The position numbers and the translations under genes were made by a program. A stretch of 64,000 nucleotides of DNA from Winogradskyella forsetii (lineage in GTDB: Bacteria > Bacteroidota > Bacteroidia > Flavobacteriales > Flavobacteriaceae): contig NZ_CP053348.1 in NCBI RefSeq assembly GCF_013394595.1, positions 2,196,001 through 2,260,000 of the forward strand. Direction: 5' to 3'. The notes below the pieces were generated by a model. That model was not told the origin of the DNA. It saw only the letters and a program-made list of their open reading frames with translations, and did not search any database. Shown here in pieces: positions 45,185 to 53,771 of this stretch. The number at the start of each line of letters is the position of its first letter. Position 1 is the first letter of the stretch.

Positions 45185-45254
45185 TTTTGTTTTGTGAATT
45201 TTAACTTGAGAAATGAGTCTATTATTTATAGACTAGCAACAAGTTATTGCTCCA

Positions 45255-46076
45255 TTACTTTTTAAAAGGATAAACCAAGCTTAGTGAGGTTCCATTTTCA
45301 GGCTGAGAAGTTAATTTAAATTTAGCATCCAACAATTCTGCTCTTTTTTCCATATTGATTAATCCAGAACCTTTTTCAACAGCATCAAGGTCACATCCTA
45401 TTCCATCGTCTTCAATTTTAATGGCTAAACATGCGTCTTGATAATCTAAAATTACATTGAGATGTTCTGCTTCAGCATATTTTAAGGTATTTGAAAAGAA
45501 CTCTTGCAAAATTCTGAACAAAATGATTTCATCTTTCTTATTTTCAAAATTGACCTTCTCACCTATTATAGATAGGCTAGATTCTATTAGCCCCGATTTA
45601 TTCATCCGCGTAATTTCATTTTTTACCGTTTCATCAAAACCTAAATTAAAAATCACATCACTATTTAAGGATTTTGACAAAGCCCTAACCTCCTCCAAGG
45701 AGTCCTTTAAGGCCATTGCTGCATGTTCCACTTTAGTCTTTGCTTCATCTTTTACGGTTTTGGCAGCAACTTTCATTTGCATGGTTGCTAATACTAGCAT
45801 TTGTCCTACATTATCGTGTAATTCCCGCCCAACATGCTTTAAGGTTTCTTCCTGGATTTCCTGTTGGGTTTTAATCAGTTCTTCGTCGAATTTTTGTTGT
45901 TGCTCAATATTTTTTAATAAAAGTTGATTTTTACGTTTTTGAAACATAACAAAAAACAAAACAAAGGTTATAACCAAAATTATTGTTATAAAAATAACAT
46001 AGGAAATTAGAGCAATCTCTTCGTTACTAATTGTTTTTTGATATGCAAAGGATAAAGAAATCCAAAGGTATAGCAT
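45255..46076 (-). CDS. Sensor histidine kinase, NarX/DegS type (HisKA_3)
   Basis: A 273-residue membrane kinase. It has one membrane segment (about residues 22-44), a coiled coil, then the HisKA_3 dimerisation motif with the phosphorylated histidine in GRELHDNVGQMLVLA near residue 102. The ATPase domain has ILQEFFSNTLKYAEA (N box), EDDGIGCD and GSGLINMEKRAELL. It should pass phosphate to a LuxR-type response regulator, but none is encoded nearby. The ATG lies 70 bp inside the upstream membrane-protein gene, so the two are probably coupled. No later ATG would keep the membrane segment. Confidence 0.88.
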   Translation of the reverse strand: MLYLWISLSFAYQKTISNEEIALISYVIFITIILVITFVLFFVMFQKRKNQLLLKNIEQQQKFDEELIKTQQEIQEETLKHVGRELHDNVGQMLVLATMQMKVAAKTVKDEAKTKVEHAAMALKDSLEEVRALSKSLNSDVIFNLGFDETVKNEITRMNKSGLIESSLSIIGEKVNFENKKDEIILFRILQEFFSNTLKYAEAEHLNVILDYQDACLAIKIEDDGIGCDLDAVEKGSGLINMEKRAELLDAKFKLTSQPENGTSLSLVYPFKK

Positions 46077-46723
46077 GAGTATAATAATATATTTGCGATT
46101 AAAAGGTAAAGAGATCTAAATTCTATAAAATTCTGATTGATTTCATACATATAAGCATCAAAAATAAATAAAGGACTTACACACAAAAACCACAATAAAA
46201 TCCCAGAACTTATATAGAAAACTGGCGACTTATAAAAAAACAAAATCTTATCACTGTTCAATAATTGCCTGTAATAGAGCATAACAAAAATAAAAACAGC
46301 TAATGTCTGGATCAAAAAATCATATGGCAATGATTTATTAAAAAAATTCCCGTCGAAACTAAAATATACAATTGTAAAAACACTAATCAAAATTACCGTG
46401 AAATTCACAATTTTTTTTGCTAAATCACCAATTAGAATTCTTTTAAAAAAGATTCCGAAAAAAAATATAGATGCTAAATTAAATAAATTATAGAGCCAAG
46501 TATTAGCACAGAACACACTATTTTTTATCCAGATAAATATTTCATTATCATAATTGTTCTGAAGAATATAGCCATACATACCAACAGTTTCTACAACTAC
46601 AACAACCCAAAGATACCATACAAAAGGTTGGATTTTCGCATTGTTCGTCCTCAAATAATAATATGAACCCGACAAAGCTGCTACAAGCTCAAATAGATGA
46701 AAGACAAAATCATCGACATTCAT
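46007..46723 (-). CDS. Seven-span membrane protein, probable partner of the adjacent kinase
   Basis: A 238-residue, very hydrophobic protein with about seven membrane segments and short loops. I do not recognise a named family. It overlaps the kinase gene by 70 bp and lies directly before it, so a sensing role for that kinase is likely. The topology resembles the multi-span sensor modules of other flavobacterial kinases, but no ligand-binding motif can be identified. Confidence 0.75.
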   Translation of the reverse strand: MNVDDFVFHLFELVAALSGSYYYLRTNNAKIQPFVWYLWVVVVVETVGMYGYILQNNYDNEIFIWIKNSVFCANTWLYNLFNLASIFFFGIFFKRILIGDLAKKIVNFTVILISVFTIVYFSFDGNFFNKSLPYDFLIQTLAVFIFVMLYYRQLLNSDKILFFYKSPVFYISSGILLWFLCVSPLFIFDAYMYEINQNFIEFRSLYLLIANILLYSCYTFGFLYPLHIKKQLVTKRLL

Positions 46724-46745
46724 TTTTTATAAGTTTGAAGACATC

Positions 46746-47258
46746 TTATTGCGGATAATTTACACTTGGTGGCTTACCATGGCCGCCAACATTCAAACCA
46801 TCTGCGCCTTGTATATCACTACTACCATCTTGAAACATCGAAAATATACTACCCTTAGATTTGTTTTCAGTACCAGTTGGCACTATAAACATGGTGGTTA
46901 GTCCTTCTTGTCCATCAACTTGAGGGTAAGCACCCAAATAAACGCGCAATCCATCCATGGTATAGCCTAACTCACCAGCTTGGTTTTCGGCATGATTGAT
47001 ATAATTCTGAATATCTTCTATGGACCACCATGACGACCTGTTATCTCCACCGTCCGTTGATTTCTTAAAAAGCGAATCGTTAATAATACGATGTTTAATA
47101 TTATAAGCTTCATCTAAAACTTTAGCCTCTTTTGAAGATATTAAACCAGATGGTTTAGTTGGTTCTTCAATGGCTAAATCTGTATCCTGACAGCAATAAA
47201 AATACATGGCTAAAGCGCCCAAAATAATTCCTAATACTAGTAGTCCGAAATTTTTCAT
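46746..47258 (-). CDS. Membrane-anchored protein, unknown function
   Basis: A 170-residue protein with one N-terminal hydrophobic segment (LLVLGIILGALAMYFYCC) followed by a soluble domain. The two cysteines right after the segment do not form a clear lipobox, so an uncleaved anchor is more likely. The soluble part has WWSIEDIQNYINHAENQA and YTMDGLRVYLGAYPQ, then MFIVPTGTE, and ends with a Gly/Asp-rich tail. It lies 22 bp upstream of the membrane partner of the kinase and could be co-transcribed with it. The function is not known. Confidence 0.72.
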   Translation of the reverse strand: MKNFGLLVLGIILGALAMYFYCCQDTDLAIEEPTKPSGLISSKEAKVLDEAYNIKHRIINDSLFKKSTDGGDNRSSWWSIEDIQNYINHAENQAGELGYTMDGLRVYLGAYPQVDGQEGLTTMFIVPTGTENKSKGSIFSMFQDGSSDIQGADGLNVGGHGKPPSVNYPQ

Positions 47259-47346
47259 AATAAATGGTTGGTTTAGTTAATAGAACCTGTAAATTATTGA
47301 TTTTATTTAAGATATAAAATTTTAAATCAAATGTTTTCTTACAAAA

Positions 47347-48192
47347 TTAGTCTTTTAGACTGATTTTTAGGTGGTTACCTGTATTTTTTTGACTTAGACA
47401 ACTTATCGACTTTTCCGTTAGTTGAAGAACCCTAGGATAACCTCCTGTAGTTTGACAGTCCCGCATTAAAACAATGAGTTGTCCTGATGGTGTGAGCTGT
47501 ACGGTTCCCGGTAAAACGGGAGCCGTTAATATTGGCTTTAAATTATTGTTGAATAATGGCAAAAGCTGATAGGCCATACGGTTATTAAATTTGGACACTT
47601 GAAAACCTTGATTAATCAATAAGGCTTGCTGTGCTTTTGTTAGTGCATCGAACTCTGGTCCCTTTGTGACTGCCAAAACATCGTCATCAAGATAGGAAGT
47701 ATTGAATTTTAGCTTCGCGTGTTTAGGATTTAATAAGCCTGTTAAGTTAAATTCTAAAACATCTTCTCTTTGTATTCTAACGGCTTCCGTAATCCCTTTC
47801 GCCATGCTTCTGCTTCCCAAAACAGTTTCACTTAAAAATCCCCCTTTTACGGCAACATAAGTTCTAAAGCCATTTGACAGCTTTCCAAAACTCAAAATAT
47901 CGTCGGGTTTTACCGAAATAGACCTAAACATTTCTATGACCTTTCCATTTAATTTCGGGTTCATATGAGCGCCAGATATAGCAATTGTAGTTGGCTTAAG
48001 GCATTGTAGTTCGGCTCCTGTCATCGTCATTTCCAAAACGGCTGCCTCTATTTTGTTTCCCAACAGCTTATTCGCAAATTCACTTGAATAGGCATCCATA
48101 ACACCAGAAACAGGTACGCCGTAACTGCGATGCCCTAAACGACCTTGGTCTTGTATGGTGGAATAAAATCCTGCTTTTAAGACTTTCATCAT
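47347..48192 (-). CDS. pxpC: 5-oxoprolinase subunit PxpC (KipA-like)
   Basis: One of three subunits of the bacterial ATP-dependent 5-oxoprolinase, which opens 5-oxoproline (pyroglutamate) to glutamate. The 281 residues show family motifs: TIQDQGRLGHRSYGVPVSGVMD at the N-terminus, ISGAHMNPKLNG, and DCQTTGGYPRVLQLT near the C-terminus. It overlaps pxpB by 4 bp, as expected for a coupled operon. The older names KipA and biotin-dependent carboxyltransferase-like protein refer to the same family. Confidence 0.92.
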   Translation of the reverse strand: MMKVLKAGFYSTIQDQGRLGHRSYGVPVSGVMDAYSSEFANKLLGNKIEAAVLEMTMTGAELQCLKPTTIAISGAHMNPKLNGKVIEMFRSISVKPDDILSFGKLSNGFRTYVAVKGGFLSETVLGSRSMAKGITEAVRIQREDVLEFNLTGLLNPKHAKLKFNTSYLDDDVLAVTKGPEFDALTKAQQALLINQGFQVSKFNNRMAYQLLPLFNNNLKPILTAPVLPGTVQLTPSGQLIVLMRDCQTTGGYPRVLQLTEKSISCLSQKNTGNHLKISLKD

Positions 48193-48908
48193 AAAGTTTC
48201 AATATTAAAATTTGAGCTCTTTATGTCATCTTGAATCCTTAGGTATTCAGATTTTGCAATAGGATAGAATTTTACTTTATCTCCAGCTTTAATAAAACAA
48301 GGTGGATTTTGCTTTGGATTGAATAATTCCAATGGAGAATTCCCGATAATATGCCATCCTCCAGGACTGTCTTGCGGATAAATTCCGGTCTGTTTTCCAC
48401 CAATGGCAACCGAGCCTTTTTTTACGTTGAGATTAGGGGTTTCTTTTCGGTCAAAGTGTAAGATTGGATTGAGCCCTCCCAAATATAAAAACCCAGGTAA
48501 AAAACCGATAAAAAAAACAGTGTAAACAGTTTCGGAATGTAACTTTATTATAGCGGCTTTTGAGAGGTTCTTTGCTTCGGAATAATTGTCTAAATCCATC
48601 GCAAATTCGTCCTCATAGCACACTGGAATTCTGAAAGTTTTTGATTTTAACAACTTCTTTGAATCTTGCGATTTATAAAGCACTTTTAAGGTCGAAAACT
48701 CATCATTGAAATTATCAATAGTTGAATTGTATATCATTAACAATGAAGCGTATGTGGAAATAATATCAACTATTTGTTTAAATGATTTTAATTCAATTAT
48801 AGATTTGAAATTTAGTACATCATGAAGCATATTTTCATCAATATTAGCTGGCCATTCCACTAAAATGGAGCGTTCATTATATTGCGAAAATCGAAGTTTA
48901 TAACCCAT
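48189..48908 (-). CDS. pxpB: 5-oxoprolinase subunit PxpB (KipI-like)
   Basis: A 239-residue protein of the KipI/allophanate hydrolase subunit 1 family. The core VFFIGFLPGFLYLGGL and the GSVAIGGKQTGIYPQDSPGG motif (near residues 175-194) are diagnostic, followed by GWHIIGNSPLELFNP. It forms the catalytic complex with PxpA and PxpC. It lies 6 bp after pxpA and overlaps pxpC by 4 bp. It may also bind a kinase as KipI does in Bacillus, but nothing here supports that. Confidence 0.92.
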   Translation of the reverse strand: MGYKLRFSQYNERSILVEWPANIDENMLHDVLNFKSIIELKSFKQIVDIISTYASLLMIYNSTIDNFNDEFSTLKVLYKSQDSKKLLKSKTFRIPVCYEDEFAMDLDNYSEAKNLSKAAIIKLHSETVYTVFFIGFLPGFLYLGGLNPILHFDRKETPNLNVKKGSVAIGGKQTGIYPQDSPGGWHIIGNSPLELFNPKQNPPCFIKAGDKVKFYPIAKSEYLRIQDDIKSSNFNIETL

Positions 48909-48914
48909 ACTCTC

Positions 48915-49658
48915 TTATTGAATTTGAATGCCATTTTGTTTCAAATTAGAACTCATATATTTCAAAATTTCAATGGCATTTTTGGTGTCGCCATGTACAC
49001 AAATTGTTGTGGCTTTTATGGGCACTTTCATGCCACTTATTGATGTTACTTTTTGGTTCTTAAGCATATTCAAAACATGACTTAAAACCGCTTCTTTTTC
49101 ATGTAAAATAGCATTGCTATTTGTTCTTGAAACCAAAGACAAATCATCATTATAATTTCGGTCTGCAAAAGCTTCAGAGGTTACAGCAATGTTTTCCTGT
49201 TTTGCTAAATTGGCGATTACAGAATTAAAAGGTGCGTATAATTGAATTGACGAATCGATACTTTTTATCACTTCAATAACCACTCTTGCGGTTTTTTCAT
49301 CTTTAGCCGACAAATTATATAATGCACCATGTGGCTTAATGTGATTTAAAGTCACACCTTCTGCTTCAGCAATATTCTTTAAAGCTGAAATTTGGTCTAT
49401 TATACTCGTATACAATTCAGCATCCGATATGTTTAAATTAACACGACCGAAATTCAATTTATCTGGAAACGAAGGATGTGCACCGACTTTTACATGGTGC
49501 TTTTTAGCAAGCATTATAACGTGTCGCATTGTGACTTCATCTCCTGCATGTCCGCCACAGGCTATATTACACGAGGATAATAATGGCAACAAATGCGCTT
49601 CGTTGCCTAGACCTTCTCCGACGTCTGCATTTATATCTATACTAATCTCACTCTTCAT
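48915..49658 (-). CDS. pxpA: 5-oxoprolinase subunit PxpA (LamB/YcsF family)
   Basis: A 247-residue protein with the LamB/YcsF signature at its start: IDINADVGEGLGNE, then SSCNIACGGHAGDEVTM and VGAHPSFPDK. The His/Asp residues of these motifs resemble those of deacetylase-fold enzymes and probably act on 5-oxoproline. HIKPHGALYN and SEAFADRNY complete the pattern. It is the first gene of pxpABC. The NRAMP-fold transporter gene lies 250 bp upstream on the same strand. Confidence 0.93.
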   Translation of the reverse strand: MKSEISIDINADVGEGLGNEAHLLPLLSSCNIACGGHAGDEVTMRHVIMLAKKHHVKVGAHPSFPDKLNFGRVNLNISDAELYTSIIDQISALKNIAEAEGVTLNHIKPHGALYNLSAKDEKTARVVIEVIKSIDSSIQLYAPFNSVIANLAKQENIAVTSEAFADRNYNDDLSLVSRTNSNAILHEKEAVLSHVLNMLKNQKVTSISGMKVPIKATTICVHGDTKNAIEILKYMSSNLKQNGIQIQ

Positions 49659-49769
49659 CTTAGATTATTATCATTAGACTAATCGTTAGTTTTTTATTAT
49701 TATGTCTATGGAATGCGTATTCAAACCTAAAAATAGCCTTTAAGCAAAAAACTATTAATTTTTTACACC

Positions 49770-49839
49770 CCTAAAGTCCCCTCAAGGGGAAAAGCGTTCA
49801 ATTCAACTAAGTGGATTGTATCCTTAAGTGGACTTTAGG
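49770..49839. repeat. REP-like palindrome split by an insert
   Basis: CCTAAAGTCC at 49770-49779 and its reverse complement GGACTTTAGG at 49830-49839 are perfect 10-bp arms. The left arm leads into its own small hairpin (CCCCTCAAGGGG at 49778-49789). About 40 bases of unrelated sequence separate that hairpin from the right arm. The layout suggests a longer CCTAAAGTCCCCTCAAGGGGACTTTAGG-type palindrome that was interrupted. It lies between the transporter gene and pxpA. Confidence 0.55.
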
Positions 49840-49908
49840 AATAACTTTTTAACATTTCTCCTATCTTTCTCTTAATTTACGGTCTTCTGAACACTTATAT
49901 ATTTAGTC

Positions 49909-51135
49909 TCAAATCAATTCAAAAACACTCAAAATCCCTTTTATTCCCAAAAAGATAGTGATAACTAAAATAATTAATCCTAGAATATTCTGAAGTTTTG
50001 AATTTTTATACGGTCCCAAGACAGCCGATTTGTTCATAATCCACAATAAAAAACCAGCAATGACCGGTAACAATAAACCGTTGGCAACCTGTGCAAATTT
50101 TATAATTTCAATGGATTTAAAGCCGAAACTAGAAAACAGAACTCCCAAAATCACAATAATCATCCAGACAGCTTTAAATTTTTTCGATTTTAAATCTGAT
50201 TTCCAACCTAAGCAACCACTTGCAACAAACGCAGCTGCTAAAGGTGCGGTTATTGCACTTGTTATTCCTGCCGCAAAGAGTCCAGCCGCCAGAAAATATT
50301 TCGCATAACTACCGAATAATGGTTCTAGACCTAAAGCCAAATCAGCGGTGTTGGTTATCGTTTGTTGCTGTATTGCGGAGGCCGCAATAATGATACACAT
50401 AGATACCAATCCACCCAAAATCACGGCAACCAATGTATCTTTTTTAGCCAATGGCAAATCGCTTTTAGACTTCCATTTGGTTTTAGCTAAAGACGCATGT
50501 AGAAAAAGATTATAAGGCACAACTGTGGTTCCGATTAGAGCGATAATAGTTAAAATACTGCCTTCGGGAACTTCAGGAATAAGAATACCTTGAAAAATTT
50601 CGATTAGATTCGGTTTTGTGAGAATCGCAGTCGTTATAAATGCAAAACTCATCAGAATGACAAGAAACACAAAGGCTTTTTCCAGTACTTTATAATTTCC
50701 TATGTAGAGCAAAGCGAAAGCTATGACACCAATTACCAAGCTCATAACATTGAGTTTTAACTGTCCTATTTCCCAAACTACATTGCCGACAATGGCCTCC
50801 ATGCCCAACGCTCCACCACTGATGTTTCCTGCTTCGTACGCTGCATTACCGACGACGATGGCGCTTATAATTAAGAGTAAAGCAAATCCTTTTAAAATAG
50901 GATGTTTGATTTCTTCCCTAATAATTTCAGACAAACCTTTTTGGGATACAATTCCCAATCGTGCTGCCATTTCCTGCAAAAAAACCGTAGCAAAAATAGA
51001 CAACGCCATGGCCCACAATAATGCAAATCCGAAATTGACACCAGCCAAAGTACAAACGGTCACTGTTCCTGGTCCAATAAAAGCAGCTGCTACCAAAGGT
51101 CCAGGACCAATATTTTTGAAGAACTTGGCAATCAT
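49909..51135 (-). CDS. NRAMP-family transporter with non-canonical substrate site
   Basis: A 408-residue inner-membrane transporter with about eleven membrane segments and the NRAMP fold (IGPGPLVAAAFIGPGTVT start; VVPYNLFLHASLAKTKW near residue 210). In classical Mn/Fe transporters the first unwound helix has DPGN and the sixth has MPH. Here those positions read GPGT and VPY, so the metal-binding Asp, Asn and Met are all missing. It lies upstream of pxpABC, as YcsG does in the Bacillus ycsF-kip cluster. I infer that it may carry 5-oxoproline or a related amino acid and not a metal. Its start overlaps the DUF2891 gene by 4 bp. Confidence 0.87.
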   Translation of the reverse strand: MIAKFFKNIGPGPLVAAAFIGPGTVTVCTLAGVNFGFALLWAMALSIFATVFLQEMAARLGIVSQKGLSEIIREEIKHPILKGFALLLIISAIVVGNAAYEAGNISGGALGMEAIVGNVVWEIGQLKLNVMSLVIGVIAFALLYIGNYKVLEKAFVFLVILMSFAFITTAILTKPNLIEIFQGILIPEVPEGSILTIIALIGTTVVPYNLFLHASLAKTKWKSKSDLPLAKKDTLVAVILGGLVSMCIIIAASAIQQQTITNTADLALGLEPLFGSYAKYFLAAGLFAAGITSAITAPLAAAFVASGCLGWKSDLKSKKFKAVWMIIVILGVLFSSFGFKSIEIIKFAQVANGLLLPVIAGFLLWIMNKSAVLGPYKNSKLQNILGLIILVITIFLGIKGILSVFELI

Positions 51136-52247
51136 TTTTCAATAGAATTCAATGCATAAATCGCAAAACTTCCCAACCAATGACCACCTTCGTAACTATC
51201 GCCTACAATACTGGGCAAAGAATAATTGATGTGTTTATTAGCTAAATTTTTTAAATGATGAAATTCTGGTAAATCTTTAGCGATATAATTCAAGCTCCAA
51301 GCGCGCGAAAAATTAACACCATCGAGATGCACTAGTTTTCCATCGGTTCGGTCCGAAACTTCACCAACAGCAATATCAAAATCATGGTTATTTAATTCTG
51401 GCATAAAATCATTGATCCAAGATTTGAAATCTTCATTGGACAAAACACGTTTCATCAAAGCGGCTTCTTCTAAACAAGGCGAGAGGAAATCGAATCCGCT
51501 TGGCTCCCATTCTATGGGACAATCTTGGTCATCAAAATAAAAATCCTTGGCTCTATTTTCTATTAAAGTCTTTAGGTCTTGATGCTCAACGGCCATTGCA
51601 TAATCGTAAGCAAAGCTTAATCCGAAAGCTGTGTTTGGGTGCTCTCCTACTCTAATTGGATAATTTAATTTCGGTAAAAACTCTAAGTATTTATTCACGA
51701 TTAAATCTGTCATGGGTTGCAGGTTCGTTTCCAATTCTCGTGCAACTTGAGAATCCCAAGTATGTAATTCTTCCGCTAGTTTTAATAACCATGCCCAACC
51801 ATAGGTTCTTTCAAACGATGTGTTGTGTTTACCTTCAAAATACTCTAATTCTTGTGCGATGTTTTCTCTGGATATATTCTGAAGTAATTTTTGATGGATG
51901 TCGGGACTATTTTCCAACGCTGGAAACTGTTTTAACAAGCTGACCAAACTCCAATGCCCATGAACGGCAGAATGCCAATCGAAACAACCGTAAAATGTGG
52001 GATGCAGTTCTTTTGGCGTTTTTAAATCTGAAGCACTACCAATGGTTTGATTGAGTTTGTTTGGGTATTCATTATTGATACAGTTAATTGGCAACTGTGC
52101 CAAACGGTTGGCTTGCTCTAGGTTTAGAGTTGGTGTTTCAACAATTTCTACCTTCGTTGTTTCTCTGTCTGTGTTCTTATTCTTTTCGGAAGTATTGCAG
52201 GTTAAAAAGACAACAAATAAGAGGTAAATAAAATGATATTTAGTCAT
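51132..52247 (-). CDS. DUF2891 family lipoprotein
   Basis: A 371-residue protein with a lipoprotein signal (lipobox VVFLTC near residue 17) and a charged linker (NTSEKNKNTDRETTK). The DUF2891 core is recognised from LHPTFYGCFDWHSAVHGHW near residue 85 and from FLSPCLEEAALMKRVL near 252. Many aromatic and helical stretches suggest an (alpha/alpha) barrel of the kind found in glycan-acting enzymes. The activity is unknown. Overlap with the transporter gene indicates one transcript with it and perhaps with pxpABC. Confidence 0.85.
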   Translation of the reverse strand: MTKYHFIYLLFVVFLTCNTSEKNKNTDRETTKVEIVETPTLNLEQANRLAQLPINCINNEYPNKLNQTIGSASDLKTPKELHPTFYGCFDWHSAVHGHWSLVSLLKQFPALENSPDIHQKLLQNISRENIAQELEYFEGKHNTSFERTYGWAWLLKLAEELHTWDSQVARELETNLQPMTDLIVNKYLEFLPKLNYPIRVGEHPNTAFGLSFAYDYAMAVEHQDLKTLIENRAKDFYFDDQDCPIEWEPSGFDFLSPCLEEAALMKRVLSNEDFKSWINDFMPELNNHDFDIAVGEVSDRTDGKLVHLDGVNFSRAWSLNYIAKDLPEFHHLKNLANKHINYSLPSIVGDSYEGGHWLGSFAIYALNSIEK

Positions 52248-52322
52248 AAAAATAGCTTAACATGAGTAGTAAAAATACAATTATTATGCTATATGACCAT
52301 TACACAGGACATCAGGAATCGA

Positions 52323-53771
52323 TTAAAACATATACCGCAACCCAAACAACACTCTTAACTGTGTATTATTAAAAGCCTGGTTGTTATTGTCAATTGGTTT
52401 TTCAAAATAATTATAACTAGGTTCTAAAAACAGAATCGTCTTTTTTGCTAATTCATAAGACATGTTGGTATTCAGTGTCGCGCCAAAAATTGTAGAATTA
52501 ACATTTAGACTTTCCCCTATTTGCTCATCATCCAAAAATGCCCTGTTGTTAGTTAGAAAGTTCATATTTCCACCTAAACCCAATGAGACATCAAATTTTT
52601 GTGCTTTTAATACCTTATATGAAACTTCTAACGGGACTTGAATATAATCAAATTGCTGCTGCAATGTTCCCTCATTAATGAAGGCTCCAGAAGTTGATAT
52701 ATCAGTAAAAGAATTTTCTACGGATTCCTGAGAACCAAATATCAATACCTCCTGATTGCTTATAATACTTTGAGAATTATCTGCGGAAAGTGATGCATCT
52801 GAACTTACATACAGCAAATTGTTTATTTCTTGACCCAATATATTTTTACCAACCCCAGATTTAACAACGATTCTATCTGAAATCGCATAGCCAACCTTTA
52901 GTGCATATATAAAGTCGTTTTGGGATGTGGTGTTTACGGACTCGCCTTGAATAGAAGCTTCAGAAGCTGTATTGGATAAGCCACCTAAAACCTCAACCGA
53001 CCATTTTGGACTTCCAGTTACTTTATTAATTATACTATCGCTGGTGTTCTCATTCTGAGCAACCAGTTCTTCTGTTAATTCCAATAATGGCACCTTATTG
53101 ATCTCAGCAATAGAATCAATACTTGCGATCGCTTTATCTTTTTCAACATTAATGATGTTCTTATTTTTCTCTTTTAGCTGAGGCATAGCTTCATAATTGA
53201 CGCTATCGCTGTCTTTACTAGTCTTGTCTTTTATAGTATTCTGAGAGTAGCTGTTGTTATAGTTTGAATTTTCCTTCTTGTGATTGGTGATTACATCATG
53301 AACTATTTTTTCGTCCACTTCTTTTTTTACTAATATTTCATTTGCATTCTGTGATTGTTTTTGATTCGCAATAGCGTTTAATTCATCGTTTTTAGTATTT
53401 AGTTGCTCATTTGACTCCTCTACTAATACGTCTTCATTCGCATTATTTAAATCGGTCCCCTTAACTATTTTCGTGGTTTCTTCTTCTAATTTATTCATTT
53501 CAGCATCATCTGTGGATTTACCATTATCAGTGGATTGCTCCTTATCTGAAATTGTGTTAACCGGAATGCCATTAGGTACTGGCGAACTTGTGAACATGTA
53601 TCCAAGGAATACCATCAATACTGCAGCGGCAGAACCCCAAATAAAAAAGAGTCGCCTTTTCTTCTTTTTAGGATGAAGTCGTGCTTCAATATTGTCCCAT
53701 AACTCCTCTGGTGGTGCTTTAGAGAACATCTCTAATTCACTATATATTTTATCAATATTGTCCTTTTTCAT
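52323..53771 (-). CDS. Anti-sigma-like membrane protein fused to an outer-membrane beta-barrel-like domain
   Basis: A 482-residue protein. The first about 40 residues (MKKDNIDKIYSELEMFSKAP, then PEELWDNIEARL) look like a cytoplasmic sigma-binding segment, followed by a basic patch and one membrane segment (FFIWGSAAAVLMVFLGYMF). A low-complexity Asn/Glu/Lys-rich linker of about 170 residues comes next. The last about 220 residues, from PKWSVEVLGGLSN to LRVLFGLRYMF, have the alternating strands and terminal aromatic of an outer-membrane barrel of the PorT type. It overlaps the sigma-factor gene by 4 bp. One chain seems to span cytoplasm to outer membrane. Regulation of that sigma factor is inferred. 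Confidence 0.83.
   Translation of the reverse strand: MKKDNIDKIYSELEMFSKAPPEELWDNIEARLHPKKKKRRLFFIWGSAAAVLMVFLGYMFTSSPVPNGIPVNTISDKEQSTDNGKSTDDAEMNKLEEETTKIVKGTDLNNANEDVLVEESNEQLNTKNDELNAIANQKQSQNANEILVKKEVDEKIVHDVITNHKKENSNYNNSYSQNTIKDKTSKDSDSVNYEAMPQLKEKNKNIINVEKDKAIASIDSIAEINKVPLLELTEELVAQNENTSDSIINKVTGSPKWSVEVLGGLSNTASEASIQGESVNTTSQNDFIYALKVGYAISDRIVVKSGVGKNILGQEINNLLYVSSDASLSADNSQSIISNQEVLIFGSQESVENSFTDISTSGAFINEGTLQQQFDYIQVPLEVSYKVLKAQKFDVSLGLGGNMNFLTNNRAFLDDEQIGESLNVNSTIFGATLNTNMSYELAKKTILFLEPSYNYFEKPIDNNNQAFNNTQLRVLFGLRYMF

Noticed and set aside
45216..45234. Seven-bp hairpin between the small membrane-protein gene and the kinase gene
   Set aside because: The stem is short and AT-rich with no T run, too weak to call a terminator.
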